Shown here in pieces: positions 37,445 to 52,400 of a DNA stretch of 64,000 nt. The translations under genes were made by a program, and so were the position numbers. This DNA comes from Setaria digitata. Taxonomy: Eukaryota; Nematoda; Chromadorea; Rhabditida; Setariidae. Below the pieces are notes generated by a model. It worked only from the letters and a program-made list of their open reading frames with translations, made no database searches and was not told the DNA's origin. Numbering within the stretch: the stretch's first letter is position 1; every line of letters starts with the position of its first letter. The DNA lies in contig RCAB01000372.1 in NCBI GenBank assembly GCA_003640385.1, positions 1-64,000 of the forward strand, written 5' to 3'.

Positions 37445-40400
37445 TCATGCAGTGACCCGTTGTGAAGTGTTTTGCTGAGTATTCTTAGTTGATAGAGGTT
37501 GCGCTGATATTGGCTGCAAGGGTGGACGAATCGGTGGTACGCGGTAAAGAGGAGAATTTTCTAGTTTCTGGCGCAAAATACCCGTTAAAATTATTTCCAC
37601 ATTGTGAACAGCTGTAAAATGGTTGCAACTTGATTCACAGTAAGTTCAGAACTAAGCAAAAAGAATCAAAATTTTAGTCAGTTTAATAAGCATGTAAATG
37701 GGACATACGCATTCCACAATCCGTTAAATATTGCAACAGATGCACATCGCTGTCATTGCCAATTAACAACAATAACGACTCGGTCTATAAAACGCGTGAA
37801 TTTAGGAAAACTCAGGAAAAATGAAAAAATTGTCAGAGCTTAGCGACATCATCATTTAAATAAATCAATAGTAACAGGTACTAGTTTGTCGAATATCAAA
37901 GATCCATGTACTATAAATATACAAGCATGATCATTACCTCAATGCACTGTATTACATACTGCGGTTGAGGTCTTTCTCTTAATACCGTACCTCCAGCTAA
38001 TTCAATCAAAGCTAACAATTCTTCATAAGACGGCTCAACACTTGGAGTCAAATAAAACGTCACATCCTAAAATCGTGTATACAGTTTAACCAGTGTAAAT
38101 GAACATTTTTTAAGCAGGACAAACATTAATTATAAGATTGTGAAAAGATAAGACTCACTAGGTTTAAATTTAAAAAGAACAAAAATTTTGAACAGCATAC
38201 CTGGAATAGCTTTCGATAGCGTGCTTTTAAAATACTGTATTTTAGATTGTAACCAAATATTTTCTCATTTTCATCATCACGAACGAAGTAATCCAACGAA
38301 TCTGTGTTTAAAATTATAAAATAAATGAATTTTAAACCAGCTATAAAAAATTATATTCTCATACTAATATTTTCTCTGATTAAATAAATTTTAGAAAAGC
38401 CAAGCAATTTTCTCCACCTCCTAATTCGAAAAGTAACCTGGAATAATATGACACCGATAACCATCCGTGATCCAGTCTGGTCCAACAACATTTTTACCCA
38501 ATGCTATAGCTTCCAGAAGCTTTAATGTACGCCACAAATTAACCACCACTAGATGTGTACATTCTGGTACTTTATCAGTAATTATGCCACCAAGAAACCG
38601 TACTTTCTGAAAAGAAAGGGTTATAATATATTTAGAATGAATGATTTAAAAATGTGCAACTTTCCCCGAAAGATCATGAAAATGAACAATGTAAAACTTT
38701 TACTTTTCTTCTATTTTTTTTTTTTTTAAAAGGTGTGTTATTCTTACACACGTGAATTTCCTATTACCCTTCGAACTAATCTGACATATCCCCAACAATA
38801 ACAACACTAACCAATTTGACCAGAAGCCCTTAATTCAAAATCAAAAACTGAATAAAACTAAAAAAAAAATCCAAAATTTCCCCGCCAAAAATGGGAACAG
38901 AACGTACTCTTCCCAAAGCACTCTTTTCTTCAGGTGTGAAACCACTGAAGCACACCACCGGAACTTCCTTCAACGCTCCCATTTCAGACCTTCTTCTTTC
39001 GATTTCTTCATCAGTAGGGGGAGGAGTTGTCATCCTATAATAAACTGAGAAAATAAAAGAATTATTCAAGCATCTTAAAGCCTTCAAATTTATCACTCTA
39101 AATTTATAATCAAATCATGTAATGAATGCTTACCGCAACCGTTTATTTGGAAAAATGTTTTTGTCGTTTTCTACGCTTCTTTTAACTTCCATTGCTCTTT
39201 GCCACTGTTCATTTGCAAATAAAATCGGTATTTTCCATGGAACTGAAATAATCCTGTTATTCATATGATGTATGTTAATACCAACAACATGCAATAAATG
39301 ACAGGAAAAGTACACTTTATACCTAGTATTGGCGAATACCAATATTGAATATTACTGTTGTATATTAAAATATGTCAATCACACCACTTTATAAACTACT
39401 ATGAACTTTATTGGAAACTTCTAATTTAACAAAACTTGTAAGAGACTTCAGGTTAATAAAAGCTTGATTCTTTCAAAAACAACAAAAATAAAAATAAAGT
39501 TAGACATAGTACCAACATAAAAATTGCTTGCACGCCTCGGAATAATGTTCCATGTTATATGGTGTCGTATTTGTATCTGAGACCATTCCCGGAACAGGAC
39601 TGCAATTTTCATTTTCATTTACTGTATTCTTGATACCTAAATAAATCTCAACCAGCCACTGATACGTTACAACTGGAATGCCCATTTCGTGACATCGTTC
39701 TATTTTTTCGCCTTCACATCTAAAACGATTTACTTATAAATGTCCTATAGGTATGGCTTGCACAATAATACAACAACGTATTTCAGTTTCATAAAATTTC
39801 CGGAAATAAAAAAACATAAACCAAATAAATTAAACAATTAAATGCATACGTCTTTGTGACCAAATAGTGGTTATGATTAGTAAGATGGGGGGTATAACGA
39901 GCTCCTATAGCAGTAATCATCATCCGCACACCACATCGTTCACTTTCATTGAAACCATTTATTGCTATTATCTGGAATTTCTTACTATGTCTGGCTGCTT
40001 TTGTGTGAAGTCTTCTTTTAACTATGAGAATAAATTTTATCTTTCCAATTTTTCAAAATATTTTAATGCTTAGCTTTGAATTTTTTAAGTCACTTCTACT
40101 GTCTTCCAATTTTGAAATTTCTCAATAAATTTAAAAAACTTATATAAAACTATACTTTGCCAGCAGCTGGTCGATGATTATCCATCCAAAAAGTTGGAAG
40201 ATGAAAAACACGCCAAGGTGCTTCAAGATGTTTTTTGGTGAGGACATCATTTAACCAGTGCAGCGTTATACAGCGTTTACCCCTTTTCAATGCCTATAAA
40301 AATTTTAAAATATGCATTTATATACAATGTTCACATCGATGTGGAGAGCAAAAAAGATGCCACCGAAAAGAAACACAATTTTAAAACTTGAAATGAATGA

Positions 40401-43400
40401 GAATCCTTATGAAATGGAAAGTTTGGGATCAAAATGTTTTTATATTACATTAAATAAACTTGTACTCTTTTGCATGCAGTGATTTTAAGTTGATATTATA
40501 CTTACAATTGGAATTAACACACTGCTTGCTTTACTAAAATTAGAGCAGACTACAGGGAACTAGAAAAATAACAAGAAACCTGCCAGATTTGCATTAAAAC
40601 AGTTTATAAAAAACAGTTTTAGAACAGTTCAAACAGTTTCAGTTTACAACAGTTAATTTTATTTCAAAGCAAACAGTGTGCGGATAAATTGCCAAAAATG
40701 AAACACAGCAAATCGGAAATATCATCACCTGTTGAACCAACGGATGTCGCATTGATTCACAAATAACATGGGTTACTCGATCACTGCTTACATTGTTGTA
40801 CGCTCGCGCACCGAACTCAATCTCACCACCATGCAATCGAACAACAGCACCTATTTCCTGCACATCCAAACGGTCAACCAACACTTTCTCATGTTCAATG
40901 ACCACGAAGAAACAACCGACAAGACACATATCCGATTGCACTGCAACTTTTCGCTATTGAAATAAATAGCTGTATTTATATGGTCAGTTTCGACATAAAA
41001 AATGGATAATCAAAAACAGATTAAATCATATTTAAAATTAATACCACTTCCAGCAACATTTGGGTCATGCCCGTAGAAGGGTGCTGCTTGCTGTACCATA
41101 CGGATATGAGGAGAACTTACTGCAGGACTTCCACTTGGTTGCATATCCACTAAAACAGGATAGCATTTTATTTCCAAAGAAGGAAATCGAAGATCCCAGA
41201 AAAATAAATTGATAGTCCTTTTCAAAAGTTTCCGAAAGTGACATCAATGTAATGAGAAGTTAGATTCGGAATCTAACTGGATTAAATTTATGTCAAATTT
41301 TCTTCAAAATAAGTAATAATTACAGTAATAATAATGTTTTAGAAAAAAGCATCAAGAAATTATAGCAATTTAGAAATAAAGTATACCCAATTGATATTCA
41401 TTTCTTGAAACACATAATCAGAGGAAAAAAGGATGAAAAGAGAACAATGCATCAAAAATGAACTTACTGCTTGAAATACCTCGCTGTAACGCGGTGTTAT
41501 TCACCACGGGTGGTGTCAGACCACCGCCAGTAGCTTGTGAAACGGCACCTGGAACTGAAGCTTGAGTTGGAGACATCAGCTGGGGCGAGCGCATATCGTG
41601 ACCAGATGGTGCCTGATAGCATGGATTTATCGGCGCAGCAGGTGCTTGGCTTTGTACTGCTCCCGGTGCTGAATATCTTGCTGCAAATATGCTTTCTCAT
41701 AGACAACATAAATTTCCAGTTGGTCTTACCATTAGTTCCTGAATACACACCAATAAAAATTTGTCTTGCCAATGAATGAAAAATTATAAACTAAAACTCG
41801 AAATTCTTTCATGCTGATGCAAATAAATACGATTTTGATCGAGTACTTTCAAGGACAATTTTCAGTTGCTGAACTTGACCCTTTATTTTTGCATCAAATA
41901 CACTTGCCCAGTTTTTGCTCATTGGTAAATTTGATTCATTTGAGAAGAGAGGAACAATAACTCTCCTTTCTCCACAATTTTTACCACAGGCTTCCCTCGA
42001 CAGATCTATCAACTTGAATTTTATTTTTCATTTTACAATAAAAGTATCCAGTAACAAATAATAGTATCTTTTTTAATTATCTGCAACTAAGAAGTTAATT
42101 AATTTCTCGTCTCGTTATATTAGCAGCAGCTGTAAAGACATAAACTCCGAAGCACCTTTTGCTTATGCAAGGAGAATCCCTAATCAGCTGTGTTTCATTC
42201 TATTCAACAGTTTTGCTTTGAGGAGTCAAATGGAATGGATGTATTCATAAGTATGGAAAACAAAGCAATATAATTAGCAACCACAAGTTCCAAATGGATC
42301 TTTAGGTGAGATTTTTCATAATTCTATCTACTTTCATACAAAACAAAGGAGAATTCTTTAGCTTACAGATTGCAAGTGAATCTTGATTTAGATTTATATA
42401 GTAAAAATTGCACTTATATTCCACAAAAGTGAGGATCGGCATCACTAAGTCATCTAATAATTTCTACTAAAACTTCATTCCAAAAAATAAAAATAAAGTA
42501 TTAACAAAGGAAATTTCCATAAACCCGTATTCATATTAAAAATTTTATGGCAAAAGAAACAAGGCAGTTGCATACCAGCAGGTGAATATTGCTGAGGCTG
42601 CAGATTTGATTGCTGATTAGCTGGAGCTGGATTTGGAGCTGGGTACACTGCAACAGTTGAACGATGAGGACAAGAATATAAATTTCTCACAACTATTCTT
42701 GAATTCATCAAACTCAGCAAAACATACTGATACCAACAACTTGCCGGCATCTTAATTTCCATTTCATTCGGCCTCTTTTTATCAGTAAAAAAACCGTAAG
42801 CTACAAACAAACCCAGAGAGGAAGAAGGATTCGCAAACATCTGGTGAAATAAATATCCCTTAATAAATAAGTTATTCCAAATTTTACCAGGTATTATCAC
42901 CAACCTATCTCACAGAAATGAATAATCATCCTAGCACTTCACATGACAATAAAATCCCCAAAACTAACAGTACTGAAGAATGTATACAAGTCATTATTTA
43001 AAGCTTACAACTGGAAAGGAACGAGCATGGCGGAGTTCAAACGTGAAATAACAATTCGTTTGTTTGCAAAATTCAAATTCTCATCGAAAAGTTCTGTTAA
43101 GAATTGAGATGAAAAAAAAAGAAGATAATTCAGGTGAAAGTAGGTTAAATAAATAGACAGAAAGGATTGGAGGAAGGTGCTGGAGGTTGTAAAGGATGTG
43201 GCACAGAGGGAAAAGAGGGACACGATAAATTAATAAGGCATTTGTTAGATGCACTCAAACAGCGCACCCTATCCTCAATTTTGCCTGGTAATAATAAATC
43301 GGCAATCAAACCCATTCAGGCGCATGCCTGTTATATCGCTAAAATCGAGGCCTAAATACTCTTTCATCCAGTCCTTTACCACACAGCATGGAATAATTCA

Positions 43401-46400
43401 CTGGTCTCAGAAGAAATCAGTGAAGCTGTGAAGCTGCACTACTTCAACAGTCAAGAAATGTAGCCGCTGATTAGCAAATACCATCTGATGTTCATTCAGA
43501 CCTTGACAGTGACTTCGAAATGCTTCACTTACAGTTCAAAAATCATTTTTTTTTTTTGAACCGCCCATGGAACAGATAAAAAGGCTTGATTCTAAATAGC
43601 TTGCAAATCACACAATCAACTCCCTTCTTGCCACGTCAGTTAAATCAAAAAGTTGTTATGACTGCAATGAAAGAAATTTGGCACTTAAATATAAATGCAC
43701 ACTCTCAAAAGCTTACTTTTCAAAAATCAAAGTTTTTTTACTCACTTGTACCAACACTTAATGTCTCTGCAAGTTTCTGAACATTCTGTAAGATACAATA
43801 TAAAATTACTCCGAAATCATCCAAATAAACAAAAAATAGCTTTGTCACATAATACGAATGCATTCATGAGTTCCCCACGCTGTTTTCTTCATTTATTATA
43901 CAACAGTATATTGACCTTATTACTTTCATCCACTTATTCATTGTTTACTATTTGATATTTTTACTTACCTGATAATAATGAGAAAAAATTAAGTCTTGAC
44001 CAACGAGATGTGGAAAAAGATATTACAGGAAAGCAGTGAACAAAATTGAGAACAGGAAAGGAAGGATAGGTGGTGGCATCGAAAATCAAAGAAGGATGTA
44101 AATATGCACTCAATAAACTAGGGGAGGGAGAATACATTCTTGTTCGGAGTTTAGGCTGATGGAGGGAGAGGTCATTTACATAATGGCAGATGGTCATCAG
44201 TTGGCCAAGAAAGATGTTATTCTCAAAATACTCTCGGTGGAGTATTAACTCCTGGCCGATTCTTAAAATTATAGTTATTAATTATCATCATCAATATATC
44301 ACTACTTATGAGTATAATACGTGTGACTTTTTAATTTATTCAAACAAGGTCATCTGCAAACAAATATAAATCTCAGAAAATCAAAAAAAAAAAAAAAAAA
44401 AAAAGAGGAGTAAATCCGAATAAGCGGGAAAAAAGTTTGTTGCTCACATTTGCTTACGCTTCGTAGTTTAGCGCATTAAGAACTGTAATGAATCATTTTT
44501 CTTAAACATAGGATGGCACGCGAACAGGATCATCGGGGAATATAAATTCTGGAGTAAATAATAAAATATTTCATGCATTATACAGTTTTCGTTAATGATT
44601 AGTAATATTAGCAACATAAGTTTAAAGTGACTGGAAATGAGTTCGGAAGTTTAAAAGAATAAAGGCGACTGTATGAACAATGCTTTCCACTACACTACTT
44701 CTACGTTAAACTTATTTCACATATTTTGAAGAAGAAATTTGAATTTGATTCTACTTTTAAAATCATCATAAAAGTATCATTAATCTCTGATAATTTCTCT
44801 AGACTGAAATTTTGATGAAATGAAACCTTCAAATCATATAGTGCTGTAAGTACAACCGTAATGAAAAGGGCACTTAGTGATATCAAGAGAAATATATTAC
44901 GGCGTCAAAGATATAAGGTCACAATCAACATCTTACCTCGTCTTTAGTAAGTGACTCCTGTCAGTTTATAATGTCTTACTTATACTCTAAATATTCCCAT
45001 TTAAGCATCATCTACTTGTACCATTTCAATTTTATGAGATTTGTTAATAAAACACAAACAACCAAAAGCCAACAGGGAAATGCAATTTATTCATGAGAAG
45101 CGAATAAAATGAGTGAATTGAAATAGGGTAAGGGAAGCTAGGAAGGGAAAAATGAGTCTAGACTAGATCTGGGACCAAAAAAAGAAAAGCAATGGCGGCA
45201 TTCAGTGGCGGAATGAGGCAACAAAGAGAGGTTATAGAGCTACTGCTGTATAGCTTAAGGCATTTGAAGGGAGCAGTGCAATTTTATTGCCCTAAAACAG
45301 ACACTGCTTCGATGGTAAACGAGCTTTTCAGCTGGCATCGGTGCCACAACATTAAAAAGTAGGGAGGTGAAGAGACGGGAAGTTATCGGATGGACACACT
45401 AAATACATAACTACTACATGTAATCAACAGGCTTAGCTTCACTCATTTACTCTTTCATTTTCCTCCTTTGCCTTCTTTATCCAAGCAAACAGTCAACAAT
45501 CTGTGAAATTTAAACCCCTTGAATAAGAAAAGAAAAGCTCCTCACTGGTAAGCATAACGAAAATACGGTACGTTCGTTAATTTTGATTTCTCAAATCACC
45601 AGTGGCATATATTTCTTGAAGAAGGAAATATTACTGCGACAAACAACAATTTCTCCCATCGAAATGTGAAAACCCTTTAATCAATTGCCACTCCATCCTT
45701 CGAAATTTAATACTTAATAATTTTCCTTGACTTCTGTGTACCTCTGATTCCAACACAGGAATGAAACTAAATGATTAAGTTTGTTTGAATGAACAATAAG
45801 CAATCAATTCCGGTCACTTGGCAAAAATAAAAAGAATATCAAAAGTAGTTGACATTTCATTAGAGTAAAGCATCTGTAGCCTCGTTTGCAAACAAGGCAC
45901 AGATTCAGGATCAATTGAATAGAATGGGTTTCCAAATTTTGTTCCTATAAATTAGTCCTGATGAAGATTGCAATCAGCGAGTGAACAATATGACATGCAA
46001 CTGCTGTTACAACTCCATATACCCATAATGTGCTCTCCATTCTCTCGTTTTCCGATTTTTTTTTAGAAATGACTTTTTAAAATGAATTTTGGCGCCTTAC
46101 ACCATGCTGTATGAAGGAACATTTTTTGAAAATTTCCGAAGCGACTACAATTAAGCACTTAAGCACTAGAACCATTAATAAGTGCTACTTGATCTTGCTA
46201 ATAATTTCCGGAGTTAGCATCAGCATCACACTACAAATACTATACTAATAATAATGAGCATAAATTAATATAACTACTGTTAATTGCCAATACTGACTTC
46301 ATGACATAAAACCCTTTCCGTTCATCTTTTCGTTTCTCATTTTCATATTCTCTTTCATTCGCCCATTCATCAGCACGCCAACGACACATCAAGAACTGCT

Positions 46401-49400
46401 CTTACAAATACACTCTTCTAATTAAGCCATATATTAAAAAATGAACGAAGACAAGGATAATTAACTTCCGATGAGTTGTGCACTTGCCAACTGGAACACT
46501 CAATATGGGAAGAGTCTACAGGAAGGCAAAAGATCATAGGTAGTGAAGGTTGTGTTCGAAGGCAAATGGCCACTTTGTCAACAGTTATGATGCATGTGCA
46601 AAATGAATTTAGGGTACAACAAACAGAGAGACGCTAAAAGGAAGGATAAAAAGTGAGGCAGTGCTGTGATTGATAAGACTGAAATGTAAAGAGGGTCAAG
46701 ATGATGAAGAGGCTGTCGAATTCAGTTACATGAAGGTGTTCTCGGGGAAGGAAGGCAGCAAGGATACGTGAACTTCCTGATCAGTGCGACAAAACGTGCA
46801 AGTCAATTTGACAGCAGCCCATTCATCACACCGCGCACATCCTGAAATGTAATCTCTCTACATTCATCCACGATGTGATACATAATCGCATCCAACTCTT
46901 CACTTCATTCACCTCGCCACTTCCTTCCAGATCCAAATTTTTCCAAGCCGATCAGGTGCCCTTCCCAGCTTAATGTGGCCTAGACTGCTTTTTTTTCATC
47001 CAGATCCCTTCCTAGCCCCCTTTATGCACTAATGATAGGGGACTGCCTGGTTTCATCAACGCCACCGGCAACAGTAAGTCAACTTAAGAGTGCTTCCCCA
47101 ACGAAATATTTGTTTAACTGATTTCGAGACCATTTCAATGTGATTCAATTCATACCTTTTCATTCATTTAGGAGATAACATAGAAATGAAACAGCTTACT
47201 GTTATCCAAAACGTCACTCTTTATCAACGTTTAATCTTACAAAAATGATTGCTTCAATCGTTCTCCATTTTTCCCTTCTATTTCTTTCTTCTTAACACCA
47301 TTTGAAATTATTTAAGGACCATTTAACGCAGAGTACTGTTTGTAATTTCACACTTAATTTGTTTGGAGAGGAACCAACTTTTTCAACACCACATGTTCAT
47401 AATTCATTTAAAAAGCGTATTGTAGCATTAAATTTAAAACTATGACTTTTCCTTCTCTATTTTTTCTCATCATCTGATACCTTTTCGAGGCAGTGATGAA
47501 TACGCACAGTCCATTTAGAAAACCCAATTAGCCTTAGCATTATTAATATAATTAATCAGCTAAAACAACAACCACATATTGAAATCTAAAACAGTAATTT
47601 GAAAAATGGTGAGAATGGATTTCTCAGAGAAAAATTCAAGTCCCTGCAAACATATATATTCGCTGTTTTCCCCCACATTTCTCCTCCCTCTTTCCATTGC
47701 TCTTCTAAGAACACTGGGAAAGAGTTGCACACCTGCAATATGTTTTGATAGAAGACAAGTTTTGAATCATAAATGTATGTCATTATTCCCCAACTCAGCT
47801 TTAATTCATTTATCCTTCAGTGACAACAATGATTCTCACGAATGAATAATTTATTGCTCAATTCTTCACATAACTCTTCCTACTTCTGCTGTACTTCGAA
47901 TACTCAAATTCAAAATAAACTGTCGTAGTTGATTTTTCTTTCCTTGTTATTATTTGAAAGGATTTCACGATACTACCAGCTTTTACTACCAAATACTAAA
48001 AAGATTTTGTCTATTTCTGTCTGATAAGAATACCGGTATTAGCCGTATTAATTAATAAGATTATACATTCCCTCAAGTGTTAGGACTAAAGTAAAACAAC
48101 GCTATGAAACGCTCTGCTATAAAACTGCTACAAACTACCAGTTCTCTAAAATTTACCTTTCTAGAAAGTAGGAAAATTTTTATTTCAAAGTGAAATTTAA
48201 ATTAGAATTTTCGTAGGTGAATTGTCTGAAATAAAGATATAGTGAAAAGAAGTATGATGAATACAGGAAGCTGAGTTAAAAACATGCAAATAAATGATGT
48301 TATGTGAGGGCAGCTTAAATTATTCTCAAGCCTAACGAGAGCGTTATTCCTTCTGTAAGTTTGTACTGTATGGAAAGTACGATGGGATGGAAAGAGATAA
48401 GAAACGAGAATGTGTACGATTCATCCATCCCTCCAATGCTAATCGGGAACAAATGTGACTCGGTGTCGTATTCACTTTCACTGTAAAAGAGGACAACGAC
48501 ATACTACTGACCTTTCTCCTACATAAATACATCCATCCTCTTACCCTATCTCCATCACTAGTAAGTGCTGTTCACTTTGCCAACAAACCTAACAATTGTT
48601 TTTCCTCAACTCAAATATCGAATATATCCTCTCGTCTCACTTTTCCTTTTCGCTGTGATCGGCATACATTAAAATAGGTCTCACGAACATTCATCCTCAA
48701 ATTCTTCCAGTCTTACCACAAAGCTGAAAATTCCAGTGATAATAAGAGAAAAATGATGTGAAACTAACTTTTAACTTAAAAAATTCCAAAAGCATGAGAA
48801 ATAAAGTGGAAAAGTATCTGTGCAATATGTCGAATGAAGATATGAGCTTAATAAGAAAGGGATAGGAATTAAATAATATTAAGAATAGGCACTAGCATAC
48901 TACTACTGGAATGCCAAACGAACATACCGATATCAGCAACTTCACAAATGTTGGTTTTAAGCATCATAAAAATGAGGAGATAACCAACACTTGAAGTATG
49001 AGAATCATATACTTCAGATTAGTTGAATAACCTTCAATACACTGCTGAAGGGAAAAGTAAAAGTGATGACAGACTTAAAAAAACAAACCTCGGCATTTAC
49101 GTTACATAACTATCAGTGGCAGATGAATTGAAAGGGATAGTTTGGCCACTGAAATTTGTCTGTAGTAGTTGCAGCAGTGCTAATCATAATAATGTCATGC
49201 ACGAATAGTACCATGACAATTATCAGTCTCACAAAAACAAACCATGCTGTTTCAGCCTACTCAATTGCTATCTTCAGTATCCTTCTCCTGTTATGACACT
49301 TATTCCCTCTCTTAATGCCATCAGTTTCTTTCAATCCGCAACACCAAAAACAGAAACAAAAACTGGCCTGATTTTAGCTCAACAGTATAACACATAACAC

Positions 49401-52400
49401 ACATCGGAGAATCGATTATCACTTATCAAAGGGAACTAATTATTTTATGAATAACCATGACATCGGCAAATTGTAAAGAGTATGCAAATGAGTATAATAA
49501 AAAATGAAACTCTATGCAGAAATCGGGGCAAATATTTTAAGATTGAAGATATTGAAGCATTTAAAAAGCATCTTATCGACAGATATACAACTTTTTTCTT
49601 ATCTTTTCCTTTTTCCTTTTCTCTATAAAAAATATAACCTACCTAACTTTTCAGCAGCGAAGATTCCAGTGTTGTAATAAAAAGAGCAATTTTGGTTCAT
49701 TAATAAGAAACTTCCGAAAAAAAAGAAAGGAAAAACGATGTCAACATACCAACAAAGGTGAAAACCGCTTAATATACTAAGTGTAATATACTTACTAATC
49801 AAAGAGAAATTAAGTTCGAAGGCTGATAATTCCAACTTACTTTGAACTTTTGACATCATATCATTCAACGTTCCCGGACTTGGAAGCGCCAAAACTTCTT
49901 CACCCTGCTCCTCGTCTTTCAGCATCAGTGATAAGTTTGACTTCGCTTCTATCTCAGCTTGTTGTGAAATTTCTGGACTATTACAATTACGGACAATATT
50001 GGTTCTCGTTGAAACTACCTTGTCTAATTTCGGACTAACACTGATTTCTCTGGTCGATTGTCTCAAACTCATTGTATATGCACCTTTTCCTTGACTGGAA
50101 GCTACAACTGGTATCCGATAGCAGCTGTCTCTGCTAGTACCACATTCGCATTCCTTTGTTGATCTTTTTCTGTTCAAACCATATTTATCAGTCTTTGTGA
50201 TGGCGAAGGAACCAGGAACAAGATAAGAATGCGAGTCTTTATAACCATCCATGAGTGGTGAATCGAGTACTGCTTCTGGATTGTCGAAAGGTACCGATGT
50301 CACGTGATCGGAAAGAGCAGTGCAGTTTTCCGATGGAAACAGATAATTTCCAGGCCTTAGTTCTGGACGAACATTGATATTATTTTGTCGACTCATTCCT
50401 CCTAGAATCTAGCTCAAAAAGTGAGAAAGGAAGACTTACGAGAAGTGAAAAGGAAGATTTTAATCAGCTATAACGAAAATTACGCAACACGACTTTAGCA
50501 GAAACACTTAGGAATGAGTATGGTTGGCCTTTTGAGGAAAGCGGGAGAGGGGTGAGTAGCAGATGAAGGAAAGCATTATCTTCATATGCAAAGGAAAGAC
50601 AAATTATTGCTTTTTTTTGAATAAGAGAAATCTCTGTATAATGCTTCGAAGCTCAAGCACGAAGGATTTGAACGTTATAATATTTTCCGCACTGAAAGCT
50701 TCTTTTTAAATGAACCTCTTTCTAGTCTGAATAAAATTTATAATTGAACAAGGTATGAGCAGTAAGCAATGCCACTGGCAGGATATGCTTCCATTGCGTG
50801 TGAAAAACACAAAAAAGAAATTTGATTCATTCTTTTCAGAATACACAAACCAATGACGAAGTCCCGGGAAACCGAAAAGTACCAAAGGAAGCAAAAGAAG
50901 GCCTTACTGCAGCATACTCGTGTAAAAAATCTTTTTAGAAAAGCAACAAATGCAACATTGGATTCCGAGAATCAAAGAATGAAATTAAAAAGAACAGGAG
51001 AATAGATAAGAAATTAACGATGATTAGTCGCTGACGGAAAGAAGAATAAATGAATGGGAGAAGAGTAAAAATGAGTCCAAAAGCCAGTGAATGTGGAAAA
51101 AAGACGGACTAATGGATGATTACTTATAATATAATCTGTTTGATAGCTTCTCAACAGAGCACCGTTTCAATATTATAATAATTAACATGAAGTGGACATG
51201 AAGCTAAAGCCTGCGCTGATATTGAAGACTTGTCGCATTCAGTGCAGGTGCTTAATAATCCGTCTGTCCGGGAATAAACAGTCCATGAGTAGGAGAGAAC
51301 AGGATACGTCCCTTCTGTGAGAAGCATTAATGACTCCTCACAATACTGCTTCAACTTCACACTCTTTAATTCATCCTGAGATTTAGAAATTTAAGGTAGT
51401 AAGATATTTTGGATGAGATACGAATAATTTAACAAAGTAAAAGGAAATTTGATTTTTTCCAGAGTAATACGCATCAAAGACTGTCTCGGCAAATAGAAAA
51501 GTACTAGGTGAAAGAAAATATACAACTCTCAACCATAAATTTTTTACAGAAGTAAGAAATCTGTGCTCTCGTGAATTATGAGTGCGAGATCAAAAACGAA
51601 AAAGTAAACAGTTAAGTGGTATGTTCCATATCATTACAAGCAAAATGTTTCCGCAGGAGACTTCTGAAGAAACAGTAACTATAAAACTGAGAAAAATTTT
51701 CCAATGACTCTCCAGTTTTTAAGTATCAACGTTCTTCATAACTCTTATTAGTTTATAAGCAGTGTTAGAATCAACATATAATGAAAATTTTCGTGGCACT
51801 TCGATTTCATTATACCTCGCAATAACAACGAACAGTGAGAAGCTTTAAGTGTAGCTGTCGCAGTAAATAAGCTGTCTGTCACTCTATTGATTTCACAGAT
51901 GTACTCAGCACTGCTGCGATATTTACTGATGTTTCAAAATCAACTTTGAAAATTCGCAATAAGTTGGAAAAATTGGGAATGCATAAGAAGCGATACTTCG
52001 TGATATTGTGATGTAATTATACATTACCTTCTTCCACCTATTTTCTTAGAAAAGACAAACTAAAGTTTGTTTGATGCACTTAAATAAGCCATTACTGATA
52101 ACAGCTTGCCATTCTGAAGGAATAAGAGAAATTATTCGAAGTCTTTTCAATCTCAAATGTCATCAGTCTTTCAATGCCTGTATGCCAAGATAACGCGTGC
52201 TGAAAAGCCATTAAAATTTGTCTAAGTGACCGAAGAAGATCGCAATTATAGTAAAAGCTGTGCTGCCTTTTTTAAATAGTTTCTATCCTATGAATGAAGA
52301 TCCAAGCAATCTTTTTGATGAGTAAACAAACTGTCGAAGATTGGCAATCACCTTAAGCACAGAGTTAAATTTAAAAAAAGAAGAAAAATTGAACCGACCA

